A stretch of 64,000 nt of DNA from Moniliella sp. 'wahieum' (GCA_003971905.1 RSEE01000027.1:62001-126000), one strand, 5' to 3'. Positions 1 through 12,977 are shown, counted from the stretch's first letter. The notes: a model not told the origin generated them from the letters alone. Numbers and translations: made by a program.

Positions 1-732
1 ACAACCCAGTCGATAGACCACAGGTTGACACGCTCACCTGGGTTCTGTCGGCTTCCCATGCGCTCCTATACATATAATGGTGGGCCATCGATGGTGCAAA
101 CGGTCGTCCTACTCTTCTCCATATGTTTTTACTACATCCCTTCTCTTGGCATTCTATATAACCCTTTCTTTCATCAGGATCGTTCTCTTGGTTGCCAACT
201 ATGAGATACTTAGTTGGATTCGCAAAAGAAGACTTACTGAAAAGATGGACAACATCAGCCCTGTCTATGACCCTATGATGTTCACCTCTCCTTACTTGCC
301 ATGGAGTACCCTGGGCGAATGGGTTCAATGCGGTTCTAGCTGGCGCTCTATATAGTTCTCAAAAGTTTGCTTATGCTGCTGGTGGCGTTTCCCCAAGTAC
401 ATGTTCCCAAAGATAAGAGAGAAAGCTAGTGGGTTGATACATTATACGTTGACAGAAGATGACAAGAGTCGCGTCTAAATCCGCTGGGACATTGCGGGGC
501 AATAATGGATCATTATTCGCAGACGTTAAAGGGAAAGAATTACACCTTCGTCCTACCTGTGGCGTATCCCACGACCATCAAGAATGAAAAGCGGGGAAGG
601 GGGACGTGCTGAAATAAGAAGAGAGTACGGCAATTGATCAAGGAGTGTCGGAGCACGCCCCCGGACGAAAATACTGGCAATAGTAATGTATCTTGTGGGT
701 GAACATAGTAAGGAAAATCGCCCCATTCGTTT
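1..732. other. left-edge spacer, no gene recognised
   Basis: No protein that I recognise is encoded here. An open frame at 77-355 on the + strand would give a 92-residue protein with a hydrophobic stretch, but it has no recognisable motif and is cut by stops in neighbouring frames, so I do not call it. The stretch abuts the 3' end of the MAP kinase gene at 733 and must contain its 3' untranslated region. Confidence 0.4.
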
Positions 733-1996
<1,264 letters not shown>

Positions 1997-2641
1997 TGGC
2001 GTCAGCGAGCTGGGCGCGCCTGGGCCTCAGCACGCGCACAGCGTCGACATCAAGGGTGGACATGGGCGGCGAATGGACAGGGATGGAGGTGGTGGTGGGG
2101 CCCGGAGGGAAAGCATGGCCGACGGACGTGGGCTCGGGATCACAGGCCGATGGCCGGTTCGCCAGTTCCGGCTCACGGTCAACGTTCAACGCCGGCAGGC
2201 CAGGATACGACGCTGGGCGAGCATCGCAGACGATTCAGTTTGAGTACCCGTCTGAGTCCTGGCCCACGCAGTCTCGGCCGCACCGCCCCGGCTCCCCCAT
2301 CCATCCTGAGCCTGACTTCCGGAGCTTCCGCGCGGCCCTAGTGGCGCACAGCGCCCCTGTGCCGCAGTCGTCACATATCACATGCATCACATGACACATG
2401 TCACATGTCACACTGGCTCGCCGTCCTTGGCGCATCCCGTTTTGAACTTGGATTTGCTCCACGCCTTCACCAGCATTCCGCTCGTGTCTTCCCCATTCCG
2501 CCCCGAAGCATGTCCCGCCGCCCGTCGCCTGGCATCCTGCCAGTGTCGCTGGCCGCCCATCGGGAAAAAATCAGTGCGCGCCGCAGAGGCGCCTGGCCGC
2601 ACCCATCCTCCTTGCCCAGCGCGTCATCCACCACCACCATC
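1997..2641. promoter_or_regulatory. divergent promoter region, MAPK / eIF3l
   Basis: Intergenic stretch between the divergently oriented MAP kinase (start 1996, -) and eIF3l (start 2642, +), so both promoters and 5' UTRs must lie here. It contains a short array of TCACATGTCACA-like words at about 2370-2412 (several overlapping ACATGT/CACATG units), resembling arrays elsewhere in the window. No TATA box is evident. Confidence 0.5.
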
Positions 2642-4438
2642 ATGTCGTGCCGTACTATAACCAGGACGTCGAAGACGAGCTTCTTGAAGGCGAGGTCGAC
2701 CTCGGTGTCGACTGCCGCTGCTGGAGCCGAATTTGCTGACGATGCCGCGCACCCGCCATGGTCGCTGAGGCCCAGAAGGCTGCTGCTGCCCAGCAAGCCG
2801 CCGCCCTGCAGCAAGTGCCGGCACCTGTCAAGAAGTACATCATTGGCTTCTACACGCGGTCAAAAACAACTCTCTCCATGAGATCAGCTCAGCTTACGAG
2901 GGCGGCTGGAACAACCTGACGGCCAAGCACTATGCCAAATCAGAGTGGCCCGATGCGGAGGTGATCGCACCCCTGGTGGAGACGACCAGGTGTTCCTCAT
3001 CCTCTACAAGGAACTCTGGTACCGCCATGTCTATTCACGTCTGCAGCCCACGGGGGAGGACCGTTTCAGTCATACGACAACTACTGCTCGACTTCTTCAA
3101 CTATGTTCTTAACAATGAGCACGGCCCTGTGCCCATTGACCTTCCTCTTCAGTGGCTCTGGGACATTATCGACGAGTTTATCTACCAGTACCAAAGCTTT
3201 ACCCAGTGGCGCAACAAAGTCTCCACCAAGAATGAGGAGGATCTCGAGCTGCTGCGCGAGGGTGGGGTGTGGAGTAGCTACTCAGTGCTCAACGTCCTTT
3301 ACTCTTTGATTCAAAAGGCCAACATTGCCCACAGCTTGCTGCCACCGCCGCCGGGACAGATCCGGATGAAGTGGCGGGCGAGTATGGCAGCACGCAGCTT
3401 TACAAGACGCTTGGTTTCTTCAGCTTGATAGGCTTGCTGCGCGTGCATGTCCTGCTCGGCGACTATACGCTTGCGCTCAAGACGCTTGACCACATCGAAC
3501 TAGGCAAGAAAAACGCCCTGATGACCCGCGTGACGGCGTGCCACGTTTCGACGTATTATTATGTCGGCTTTGCCTACTTGATGCTCGGCCGCTATCCCGA
3601 CGCCATCCGCTCATTCACCAGCATTCTCACCTTCATGCAACGTCTCAAGTCCTTCACGCGCTCGTACCAGCACGACCAGCTGACCAAGACTGCAGACCGA
3701 ATGTATGCACTGCTGGCCATCAGCACCGTCCTCTGCCCTACTCGCCTGGATGAGAGTCTGCAGTCGGCCCTGAAGGAAAAACGCGTGAGCCTCTGGCTCG
3801 GATGCACAAAGCTCAGCCTTCGGCATTTGAAGAGTTGTTCCTCTATGCCGCGCCAAAGTTCATTGCCACCTCGGGTCCGGCGTACGACGACCCTGAAACG
3901 ATGAAGGTGTGGGATGATGGCCAGCTATCTGATCCGGTGCAGCATCAACTCAAACTATTTATGACTGACATCATTCCTCAACTGTCCAACGGACGGTTCG
4001 GAGCTTTGTCAAGCTCTACAAGTCGCTTGGGATCGATAAGCTCGCGGCCTTCTGCGACGCCGATGAAGAGGACGTGATTGAACGCATGATGGTCGCCAAA
4101 GCGGCGACGCGGCAGTTCAATGGCAATCAGGAAACCTTCTGGAGGGTACTGTGATCAACACTTCGGACCTAGACTTTGTCCTCGACGCGGACACGGTTCA
4201 TGTGGCAGAACACCGTGCTGGCCGCCGGTACGGGGACTGGTTTTTGCGTAACGGCACGCGCATGGCCGACACAACCCAGCACTTGCGCAACATGCCGCTT
4301 CCCATTGCCCCAGTTGAGACAAAAGAGGAGACCACTACGGAGCCTGCGGCTGCCCGCCCAAGAAGCCCGCTTTCCGGCCACGCGGTGCGTGGGGGGCCCG
4401 GATCGCAGCCACGACGGAGGCGTAAAATGGCCCCATGA
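2642..4438 (+). CDS. eukaryotic translation initiation factor 3 subunit l
   Basis: Subunit of the eIF3 complex, which loads mRNA and initiator tRNA onto the 40S ribosome in the cytoplasm. The fragments, in order across frames, match the eIF3l family: VKKYIIGFY near 2826, [20 protein letters not shown] near 2915-2965, [19 protein letters not shown] near 3000, [20 protein letters not shown] near 3110-3165, the TPR/PCI-type stretch [19 protein letters not shown] near 3460-3520, [20 protein letters not shown] near 3560-3620, and a C-terminal winged-helix part ending at 4438. Frame changes occur near 2705, 2860, 2985, 3065, 3345, 3790, 4000 and 4130. The start is set at the ATG at 2642, which with one lost base reads into an acidic N-terminus ([14 protein letters not shown]). 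The start is less sure than the identity. The C-terminal tail after about 4320 is low-complexity and basic. Confidence 0.9.
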
Positions 4439-5427
4439 GGGTGCCTATCATGAACCCGCCCCCCCCCTCTCTTCGTGTAGCAGAATGGGAGGTTGTATTG
4501 CATGCTTACTACGATTGGTGGTCTGGTCGATCAGATTGGCGATGATGTATATAGAAGATGGTCGATGAAACTTGACCAGGAGATAAAGAAGGGCGTCGAC
4601 AGTGGCCCTACAGAAGCGCGCGACGCTAACGGGGAATATGAATACAGAACGAAATGCCATTCTTCGAGCTGGGCGCCAACGTGTTTCAATGGGTCCTGAC
4701 GAAGCAGCCCAAACTTTGGACAACGAAACGTTGCGCTTAAGGCAACCCGTCCATCCGGCGTATTAGCGCCAACCCAGTTTAAGGAACCAGGGGGATCTCC
4801 AGGAGATCAGGACCCTTTGGTGCCCGCCATCCGTTCCCATACCGAGGTAGCTCGTGGGGGAATACGGATGAACGTGGTTAACAAGACGACAGGAGGGGGC
4901 GAACGCGTAGCAGCCGACGCACGGAACATGGAAACGGTCTTGTTCGGCCTTAGGCGTCAGACTTGAAATTAAGTTGAACGTCTGCCACCACGGGAGCAAC
5001 TTGCAAAGCCCAGGGGCTTGCACCGATCAGCGTGGGCCGCTGGCAAACGGGCGCTTGCTGGATCGATGGGAGACCTGGCAAGCGGGGCCGTGCTGACGTC
5101 ATCGTCATCCCTCTGCCGGTGCCCGGTGAGCACCACAGGGCCAGTGTGAGTGGTCGTGCTGCGTGAAAACTCGGCTCGTCGTGAATCGAAGCACTTTGCA
5201 AGTGCCCCGCGGTGGGGACGTGGAACACAGACACACTGCCGACATGCCGCCTCTCTGCCCACCGGTGCGCAGCTTCCCCGCCGTTTCTCTGGCGGCTGTT
5301 GCGACCGGCGCGCGACGTGGCCCGGACCCGGGCGCCGCCTGAATCGGAGTGGGTTAAAAGAGACGCCAAGGTAGGCATTGCGCCTCTGCCCTTCCCTCCA
5401 TCTCCACAGTTGCGCCCATCCCTCGCC
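4439..5427. other. intergenic spacer eIF3l-SCP2
   Basis: No supportable gene. Overlapping open frames on the minus strand at 4950-5549 are artefacts of GC-rich DNA and run antisense into SCP2. The last part, next to 5428, must contain the SCP2 promoter and a pyrimidine-rich 5' leader (about 5380-5427). Confidence 0.4.
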
Positions 5428-5939
5428 ATGTCCGAATTCAAGTCCCAAGCACTCTTCACCCAGATCCAGGAGGGCCTCAAGGCTGCCGGCGAGAAGGACA
5501 AGAAGGACATCATCAAGAAGACCAACGGCATCTTCGAGATCCACATCAAGAAGGCTCGAAGGAGCTGGTCTACACGATTGACCTCAAGAAGGCGGGCGAG
5601 GCCTACGAAGGCAAGGCCAAGGGCAAGGCTGACGTGACCATCAACACGTCGGACGAGAGTATGTTCCCATTGCTCTCTCTCTATCGAAGCGCGTGCAACG
5701 ACTAACCTCTGCTTGTGCTCACGCGACCCACACAGCCTTTGTCGACATGGCTGACGGCAAGGTCAACGGCCAGAAGGCCTTCATGAGCGGCAAGCTTAAG
5801 GTCAAGGGCGTAAGTACTCCCGTGCTTGTTCTCGTTCAATTGGTTTCGATAAAGGTTGCTGACGCGTTATTCTCTCTAGAACATCATGCTGGCTACCAAG
5901 CTGGACACCGTGCTCAAGGCCCAGAAGGCCAAGCTCTAA
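5428..5939 (+). CDS. SCP2 sterol-carrier-type lipid transfer protein
   Basis: Small single-domain SCP2 protein of about 120 residues, the family's usual size; such proteins bind fatty acyl-CoA or sterols, generally in peroxisomes. Visible blocks are MSEFKSQALFTQIQEGLKAA, IFEIHIKK, ELVYTIDLKKAGEAYEGKA, KADVTINTSDES, FVDMADGKVNGQKAFMSGKL, KVKG and NIMLATKLDTVLKAQKAKL-stop. The last residues AKL act as a peroxisomal targeting signal type 1 of the SKL family. Two introns: 5659-5735 (GTATGT donor, a CTAAC branch at 5702, CACAG end) and 5810-5879 (GTAAGT donor, CTCTAG end). One base is missing near 5554, just before the ELVYTIDL block, otherwise the protein is intact. Start is the first ATG after a pyrimidine-rich leader. 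Confidence 0.95.
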
Positions 5940-7854
5940 AGGAGGACATCGCAGTATCCATCAATGCCTGCACCTCCTGTAGCTAAATGTACATGTCCAG
6001 ATCAAATTTGGTGGAAACTATCTGCAGATGAAAGGGCCTCGGCTCGTATCCGACCTTGGAACGTTATTGACCTGAGCGCAAGGATTGAGGTGTGTGTGGG
6101 TATGATGATGATAGATACACTATTAGAATGTCCTACTTGGACTGGCGTCGTAATATGCGCGCGAACCATGTTCGCGCAGTCACTAGTCAGCGTGGGGAGA
6201 TGGGTGTGACTTTCACTGTGGCGCCAAGGAAAGCACTCGGATGCCTCTTGCACAAAAGATTTGGCCCCTGTAGATCATCAGTCAGGCGTTGAACGTTGAG
6301 CCTCTTCAGCAGGCCACACCACGCCACACATAAATCGATCGCAGAGGGTCACACTGACCAAGGAGGATGTTCGCGTGACGAGAGTCAAGGCACTCAAGCT
6401 TAAGCTTAACTGAAGAGCGCATTGTTATATATATAGTGCACTCTGCATTGAGAAGGAGGGGGTGTGGTCTCTTTTATTAGCCGGGGACTAAAGCGAGGAG
6501 GTCCATAGCCGGGACATGACCCCAGGGAACCACATGCAAAGAAATCCTTTGTGCGGAATAACTTGAGAGGAGGCCATGGATAAGAACTAAAGAAGGACAG
6601 CAGGGTGGGGAGAAGAAAAAGAGACATCGGGACACAGATAAATTGGAAATGGGAACAAGAGGTCGCAGTCAATCTATGCCATATGTGACAGGTGTGGTAT
6701 GTTGCTGTCTCGTTGTTTGACAAACGTGTTTCTCCCAGTGCATTCGTGAGCGAATCCTACAACGGACACCCACACTTCGCCTTATTTCGCGTGTGCACCC
6801 AATACGTTTGATCTAGTTACTGTCTTCACATAGGCTTGATAATGCTTGTAACTGTCCTTTCCTTCACCATCTGTGCGGCAAATGACGACGCAAGAATACT
6901 ATTGCCGCGAACAACACCACGAAAAAGAAGTTTGGCCACCGTGGAACAAAAGAACCAGCCGAAAACAATATCCCGTTTTGGAAATAATGCATAGGACAAG
7001 AGTACTGACCGGTGCCTACCACTTTCAGTTACTTTCAGTTGCCTCTGTGCTCCACCGCGTTAACTCGATTTGAAGACGGATGGTTGGGTCCACAGAAAGT
7101 CTTAACCAACTACCGACCCCTCAACCTCCTAATTCCATCGGAGAGTGTGTGAGCTGAAGCAAACAGATGCGCCAGCCTGGTGGCTGAGAGAGTTCCCATG
7201 CCCCTGCCTAACTTTGATGAAGGTTGTAAGGCTTTAAGTTACACTGTGTGCTGCATGCACATTCATGTGCACCATGCATGTGTAATGGGGCGATGATGGT
7301 CAACACGAATCGATATCCCCCAATTCACTGGTATACGTGCGTGTTGCTTTGTATGACTTCCATCCAATTCTAAAGGGATATCGTCTCAGGCCTCAGTGTG
7401 CCTATAATGGTGACCATCACTTTGCCTTTTACAGCCACAGAGCGAAGAGTTCATGTTGAAAACGATCATCGCGACCAATCCAAAAGAAAACGTTTTTGAC
7501 CAGTACCTGTGGCTGTGCAGCGGGCGAGAGTGCACCACAAGTCTATTACGTCCCATGCTTCTCTCGCTCTTCCTTTTTGTTCCCTGCAGATACCTTTTGT
7601 TTACTCACTTAAACGATCTTGTGATGCCCCCCTCCCCGTAGTACCTCTCTGACTTAGACCTTATAGTCTCTTTCGCTTAATAGATCGGACTATGATTGCA
7701 ATGGCTATCGTTCGTGTCATCTCATTCACCTGCATCACTCCATCACAACGGAGGTGCACAAAGGCATACCGATTTTTCACTTCTTTGACACATATTGCTA
7801 TGGATGGAGGTCTCAAAAGTTCTCAACACCAACGCTAAAAAAGCTCTATTATAA

Positions 7855-8069
7855 GATCTAAGATCTGAAGCTTGAAGCGTGAACAAGGCTGAACGTTTTG
7901 ATGTAAACTACGAGAGCTTCAAGCTTCGAGAGCTTCGACGTTCACAGTTAAACGTTAACCCTTTTTCATCCTATTGATCTTATCGACAGACGCTAGTATC
8001 ACCCCGAGCATAATATAATAACCATAACCGATGTCACCGATGTCTTCAAGCTTCAAGCTTCAAGCTTCA
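7855..8069. repeat. AAGCTT-centred short repeat cluster
   Basis: Dense repetition of words around the self-complementary hexamer AAGCTT and relatives. AGATCT occurs with GAAGCTTGAAG at 7855-7880, GAGCTTCAAGCTTCGAGAGC at 7914-7935, AACGTT-type words at 7940-7962, and three and a half tandem CTTCAAG units at 8044-8069. The units alternate strand sense, so the cluster reads similarly on both strands. Confidence 0.7.
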
Positions 8070-8386
8070 TCCTCCGTCAAAACGTCGCATCCACGGGGTT
8101 ACATTAACTATAGTAGGCCCTGACTCTCTGAGGCCCTACTGGACATCTATAAGTCTTGCAAACTTGAGAGCCTGAGAATGCTTTTACTTTCAAACTAGCC
8201 AATCCTCAAAAACCTCAAGTCTCTCGGTCGCGGTACAGCTGGTACACAGCACATGCTGTTGGGTCATCGAGTGTTTGTTGTGAGATATCTGTGAAAGCTG
8301 CAACGTAATATAAATACACACACTGTGATGCATTCTTTGAATGTGCAATAAGAGCATTGTTTGATGGATTTGCGACTGGAAGTTAT

Positions 8387-8530
8387 TGAGTACTTAGTAC
8401 TTGGTACTTAGTACTTCGAGTTTCTCGGATCTCAGATCTTACATGTCACATGATTATGTCACACATGTCACACCAGATCTTTGCCACACACCACACACAC
8501 CACACACATCAGAGACACAACACACATGTC
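8387..8530. repeat. AGTACT / AGATCT / ACATGT short repeat cluster
   Basis: Tandem TACTTAGTACTTGG-type units at 8387-8418 contain repeated AGTACT. They are followed at 8426-8480 by AGATCT and ACATGT words (CTCAGATCTTACATGTCACA and similar), then a CA-rich CACACACCACACAC stretch to about 8530. Each hexamer is its own reverse complement. Confidence 0.7.
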
Positions 8531-8589
8531 ATCAATTCATAAAGCTGTTTCTGTTGTTGGGCGGGGTGGGATGACCTCGATGACCCTTG

Positions 8590-8700
8590 ACTAGCTTGAA
8601 GCTCGAAGCTTTGAAGGCTTGAGAGGTCCTTCTGAGGCCTGAGGCCTGAGGCTCAGGACTCAGCCTGAACCTGAGTCCTGAAGATGCCTTTTGAAGCTTT
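8590..8700. repeat. AAGCTT / AGGCCT / CTCAGG repeat cluster
   Basis: AGCTTGAAGCTCGAAGCTTT at 8592 onward, then GAGGCCTGAGGCCTGAGG, then an imperfect inverted pair GGCTCAGGACTCAG / CCTGAACCTGAGTCC at about 8650-8685 that could fold back on itself. Same style as the neighbouring arrays. Confidence 0.6.
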
Positions 8701-8994
8701 TGACCTTAATAGAGACTTGCTCTTCCCTCTTCTTGCATATGTTAATGTCTACATGATTGAAGCTGTCATGAAGCCGCAACCCTTATGCCTTTGAATAATG
8801 TTATGCCCAGTGACTAGTGATGAAGACAGTATGATAAGAGCTTGCCAAAGAGCTACATTAATTTGCAGCTGGTGTGTGGTATATGTTTGAGGGGTTTTGT
8901 AAAAGATGGCTCTCTCCCTTTTTGTTATTGTCCCGGTTGTTGGGTAAAATGTTGAGCATTCTTGAAGTTAACGAGATGAACGTGTGAACAGGTT

Positions 8995-9250
8995 TGTTGG
9001 GGTGATGCCCCAATCACGCCATCCTTGTGCGGGACAGGCACCGCCCCTCTTATCCGCCCGGAAGCTCCCTCTGCTCTCCCCCTGTACTGTCGGCTATATA
9101 AGCCCTACCTTTCTCATAACCTCCTGTTCCTCTCCTCAGCACCACATCCGCCATTCTCCTCCTTCAGCAGAGTTGAACCGTGGAGTATACGAGTTCCGAG
9201 TACTAATAAACTTAATATGTATAGGCCTTATTGGGCTGTGTTGCCCTATA
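8995..9250 (+). mobile_element. probable solo LTR of a Ty3/gypsy element
   Basis: Starts with TGTTGGGG and an immediate small hairpin (TTGGGG TGATG CCCCAA, 8997-9013), a 5' end common in fungal gypsy LTRs. It then shows promoter-like order: a GC-rich stretch, TATATAAG at 9095-9102, a pyrimidine-rich segment, and AATAAA at 9205-9210. No internal gag or pol sequence is adjacent, so it would be a solo LTR or a remnant. The 3' border and target duplication could not be fixed; no clear CA-ending terminus was seen, so the end given is approximate. Confidence 0.42.
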
Positions 9251-10272
9251 CGCGCTTGACGTGTTTGTAATTGACCCTTTATAGAGTCGGGCGGGCCGGG
9301 TGCGGGAAAGCCAGTAGTCGGATATAAATCTGGCTACGTACCACCTATAGGCGTATTTAGGACTGAGTACTCAGAGCTCAGAAAGTACACAGATCTCGGA
9401 GAGATCTCAGAGATCTCAGAACTTTAGGCTCAGGCGCTCAGGTCGATCAGATCCAGATCCAGACCACTGGTACAGAGTACTGAGTGCACTGAGTCATCCT
9501 CACAGTATAACTGAGTACATATTATTACTAGGTACCGACTGCCTGGGCCAGGACCGAGCTCCTGAGTCACAGCGTCAGCGTAGTACACACTAATAGTACA
9601 CACCCACCTACCACCCACCGGCTGCAACCCGGCAGATGGTCAGTCACTTTCACAGTCACATGTCACAAGCGCGTACGTCTGTCACCTCCACACCCACTCC
9701 ATCACGAAAATACATCCCTCCTTCCACCATGCATCACTCACGGTCACGCCAGCGTCACCATTGTGCCAGCGACCGTCACAAAAGTGCGGGAGGCAGCCCA
9801 CGAGCAGAAGCGCCATGGTCGCGGCAGCAGTAGCCGCCCACAAAAAACCTCCGATAGTGATGGGTTGCATCGAAGTAAGCTTTGGCACAGTTCGTACATG
9901 TGCGGTGGATATACGTTGGGGAGACCGGAGCATCCGTCGTGCCCCTCCAACTAATATACTGCCGGTGGGGGCAAACCAAAAATACGTGGCATTGGTGGTG
10001 GGTTCTGGCGAAGCCTGCATTTGGTTCTGTTTCTACCGCACAACACCACCATTCCCGCTCCCACTTCAAGCTTGTCTCTCCCATCTCTTATTCACCTCCC
10101 TCCAACTAGCAAAAACGCTTCGACTCCACACTCATTCCTTCAACGCAACCTTCTGACCTCAGTCGCCCCCCCCCCATTTCCACCGCCTCTCTCTCACCGC
10201 TCCTCTCACCATTATTGTCATTGGCGTTCTCTCTTTTTCCTTGCTTCTCACCTAGCTAGGCACCAGCCAACG
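9251..10272. other. spacer upstream of the BAH protein
   Basis: Contains a low-complexity stretch at 9361-9470 with tandem AGATCTCAG words plus GAGTACTC and GAGCTC (all self-complementary), and TCACATGTCACA-type words at about 9650-9668. The last 250 bases before 10273 are C/T-rich, consistent with the promoter and leader of the downstream gene. No gene supported. Confidence 0.45.
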
Positions 10273-12977
10273 ATGAATTTGGTCTCTGTCATGCACCCCC
10301 CCTGCAGCAGCCTAATGCCAGCCTCGACCGACCCTGGCTCAATGCTCGGCACGGTTAGCCCCTCCCCTCTTCCCGACGCCACCCCATCCGTCATGATGTC
10401 ACGTCCGGTGTACCAGCCTGATCCAACAAACCTTGGATGGCTTCATCTTCCCCCACCACCTGACCAAGTTGATCCCCTGGCTCATGCCCATGCTATCTAT
10501 GCATCTGTTTTGGCCCGTCTGATGACGCTGTGTTCGGCTGGTCAACTCGCAACACCGTCGATGCACCCCAACGGTCACAAGGTTTGTCGACTCCCTACTA
10601 ATACACCATGGTGTGCCGCTTCATGCATAAGAAAAGTACTGACAACCCCTTGTATAGCCTACCGAACCTGTCTCGTTTTACGATGTGCAACAAAAGATCC
10701 AGCGCCACGGATACGTTTATCCTTCGGAATTCGAGATGGACGTGTTGAAGGTTCTTTCTGACGGTCTTGTTGCCTCCAAGATAGGCACGCCCGAATATGG
10801 CCAAGTCGCTCGGATGCAGCATGTTTATATGGAATTGGTCAATTGGCCCCCGTCCAGCTCCATTGCCGGCATTGAGTCCCACATGGATGCGGTTATGCAC
10901 CTGTCCGCACTAGAGCCTGCACCATTTGCTTCGGTTTCTAATGGTCCAGGGGAGGCGGCACTGGAAAAGTCCACTTCCAGTAGTTGTGATCGTACCCCTT
11001 CGATGAAGTTCAACTTGGCGTACCATCCACGCTTGCCCAACCGTGAAAAGGTGTTCTTTGATCATGCCGTGTTCAAAGGCCAGACATACCGTGTCGGTGA
11101 CTGGGTCCATGTGCTGAATCCATCGGATCTGTCCAAACCTGTTGTTGGGCAAATTTTCAAGATTATACAGAAGTTGGCGTCCTCGAGTTCGCATTCATCA
11201 AATTCTCTTCTTCGTCAAACCAAGTGGGGCACCCACCACTTTCAACCAATATTACTTTTCCATCTGCTGGTATCATCGCCCGGAGGACACGGTGCACCCT
11301 CCCTCCCGGCGTTTCTTGCCCCATGAGGTCGTCAAGACGGGGATTATGGTGGACCACAAGATCCAAGACATTGTGGAGCGCTGTTACGTTCTATTCTACA
11401 CCCGTTACATTCGTGGCCGTCCCACCTCTGCCGTGTGGAATAAAGAACGCGAGCAACTCTACGTGTGCCAGTATCGCTATCATGATCAAACATGGAGGTT
11501 CAACAAGATCAAGTCATGGAACTCTTGCATTCCTGAAGAGCTGCGAGGAGTTGAACCCCCGTTGGATCTGTTCCCTGCATCCGTTATCTCGGACCGTCAA
11601 CCGTCGCCCTTCCTTACAGGAACGGCGGATGGTCCGGGGTATTTGTGCCCAGAACCGGAGATCTCTCCCGTTGAGGTATCGCAATACGCACCTCAGGGAC
11701 GTAAGCGCTCAGCCAAGGACGCGGGTTAGACTTCTCCGTGACTCAGAGGTCTTCTTTCTATCTATCTCGTCCAGAAGCTCAGCCACTTTCGATCATGGTT
11801 CCGAATTCTGCAGTGGGACAGTGGTCTGCAACTGTTGCTCAGGAGCTCAGTCCTCTACCTTCCCCTCATGCCCCACCAATGATGCAGCCTGACGCTTGGC
11901 CTGGCTCACTCTCGCCGATGTCAGGGATCCCAATGGCTTCTCGGACCGTCTCAGCAAGTGGTGCACTGGACATTGGCTTCCGCCAGGGGTTTTCTCTGGA
12001 CGAAGAAAGTGGGGCACGAATTCCTCATTCCGCCGGCCTATCACCTTCTCCGAACGTTCGTTACGGTAGTGCACCATTGATGGATACTCCCCACCTAGCC
12101 CCCCCGTCCCCTTGCTCCGTTACTTTCCCTGTTACGCATCATCCTTTGAGACAAGGGATTACCTCCTCATCGATGGTGATGACCCCATCCCGCCGTTGCG
12201 CCGGAGGAACCGATTCAACAATGGGCTCACACACCTGCTGCGACGGCTCAGGAATCCTCCATCCCGGAACTCACCTTTGATTCCCTTGATTCATCAGCAT
12301 GGACTAGCCCGGCCACCCCCGCGCTCTCAATGGATGCATCTGCATTAGCCTCATGGCAAACGGAGCCCCTGTCTCCGGTTGTGTACCCTCTCGACCATGC
12401 GCGCTCCAGCAACCTTCAGCTCAGGCGGGAGGACTTCTTGTTCCGCAACCATCCCCACCTGGGCGGCCGTCGCAATGGTCTGCGCGAAGCGGGACGGTCA
12501 GATGGCATTGCCCCAGACGTCGAGCTTGCTCTCTGCACCGTCGTCTCCCACGGTCCTGCGTCGAGCTTCATTCGATACTCTCTTTCCCAACACCAATGAC
12601 ACATGTTTGCCTACGAAGAGGCTACTGTTCAACTTGATGCTCCCATGGGTGAGCAGGTTTCCGAGGCTCTCCCTAATATGCGGCTCACTTCGTCGCTGGG
12701 TCCAGACTCAGTTCACATGCTGAGCGTGGCGGACTCTTCCATGCCCTCTCACTTCTCTTCGTCCACTTCTGCATCCACTTTCGCCCCTGCCATACAGCAG
12801 GAGGGGCCTTCTTCGCCCAAGTTGCTTACGATTCCCTGGGAACCTATGCCGTCCCAGGCTGACATGACCTCCTCATCTCTTATTGCCAATCAGCTATCTC
12901 CACTATCTGGCCGACCGACCGGCCGACGACGGTTCCCTTCTCCTTTGACAAGTTTTTGCCTTGGGAGCAGGGTCTGA
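10273..12977 (+). CDS. RSC1/RSC2-like chromatin remodelling subunit with BAH domain
   Basis: Likely accessory subunit of a SWI/SNF-family (RSC-type) nucleosome remodeller in the nucleus. Exon 1 (ATG 10273) is Ser/Pro-rich. An intron at 10582-10657 (GTTTGT donor, TACTGAC branch, TATAG end) leads to PTEPVSFYDVQQKIQ...YPSEFEMDVLKVLSDG, which resembles the C-terminal half of a degenerate bromodomain. The BAH domain follows: FKGQTYRVGDWVHVLNPSDL, KPVVGQIFKIIQ, ICWYHRPEDTVHPPSRRF, EVVKTGIMVDHKIQDIVERC, TRYIRGRPTS, LYVCQYRYHDQTWRFNKIKS and WNSCIPEELRG, ending near 11560. A one-base shift near 11240 splits the BAH. Downstream of 11729 a Ser/Pro-rich tail continues in changing frames to a stop at 12977. 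The tail belongs to this gene by inference only. Yeast Rsc1/2 carry two bromodomains; here at most one weak one is visible. Confidence 0.82.

Larger units (their letters stand above)
5940..8994. other. long AT-richer spacer without recognisable genes
   Basis: About 3 kb in which no open frame exceeds about 105 codons and none resembles a known protein. Base composition is visibly less GC-rich than in the flanking genes. From about 7855 it carries short low-complexity arrays, listed separately. It contains the 3' end of the SCP2 transcript and otherwise holds nothing that I can name. Confidence 0.5.

Noticed and set aside
77-355. 92-codon frame with a hydrophobic stretch at the left edge
   Set aside because: No recognisable family, no support for a start, and truncated context.
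8640-8690. Possible riboswitch-like fold from CTGAGG/CCTGAG words
   Set aside because: The pattern is an inverted low-complexity repeat in gene-free DNA, without the conserved thiamine-pyrophosphate or other aptamer core.
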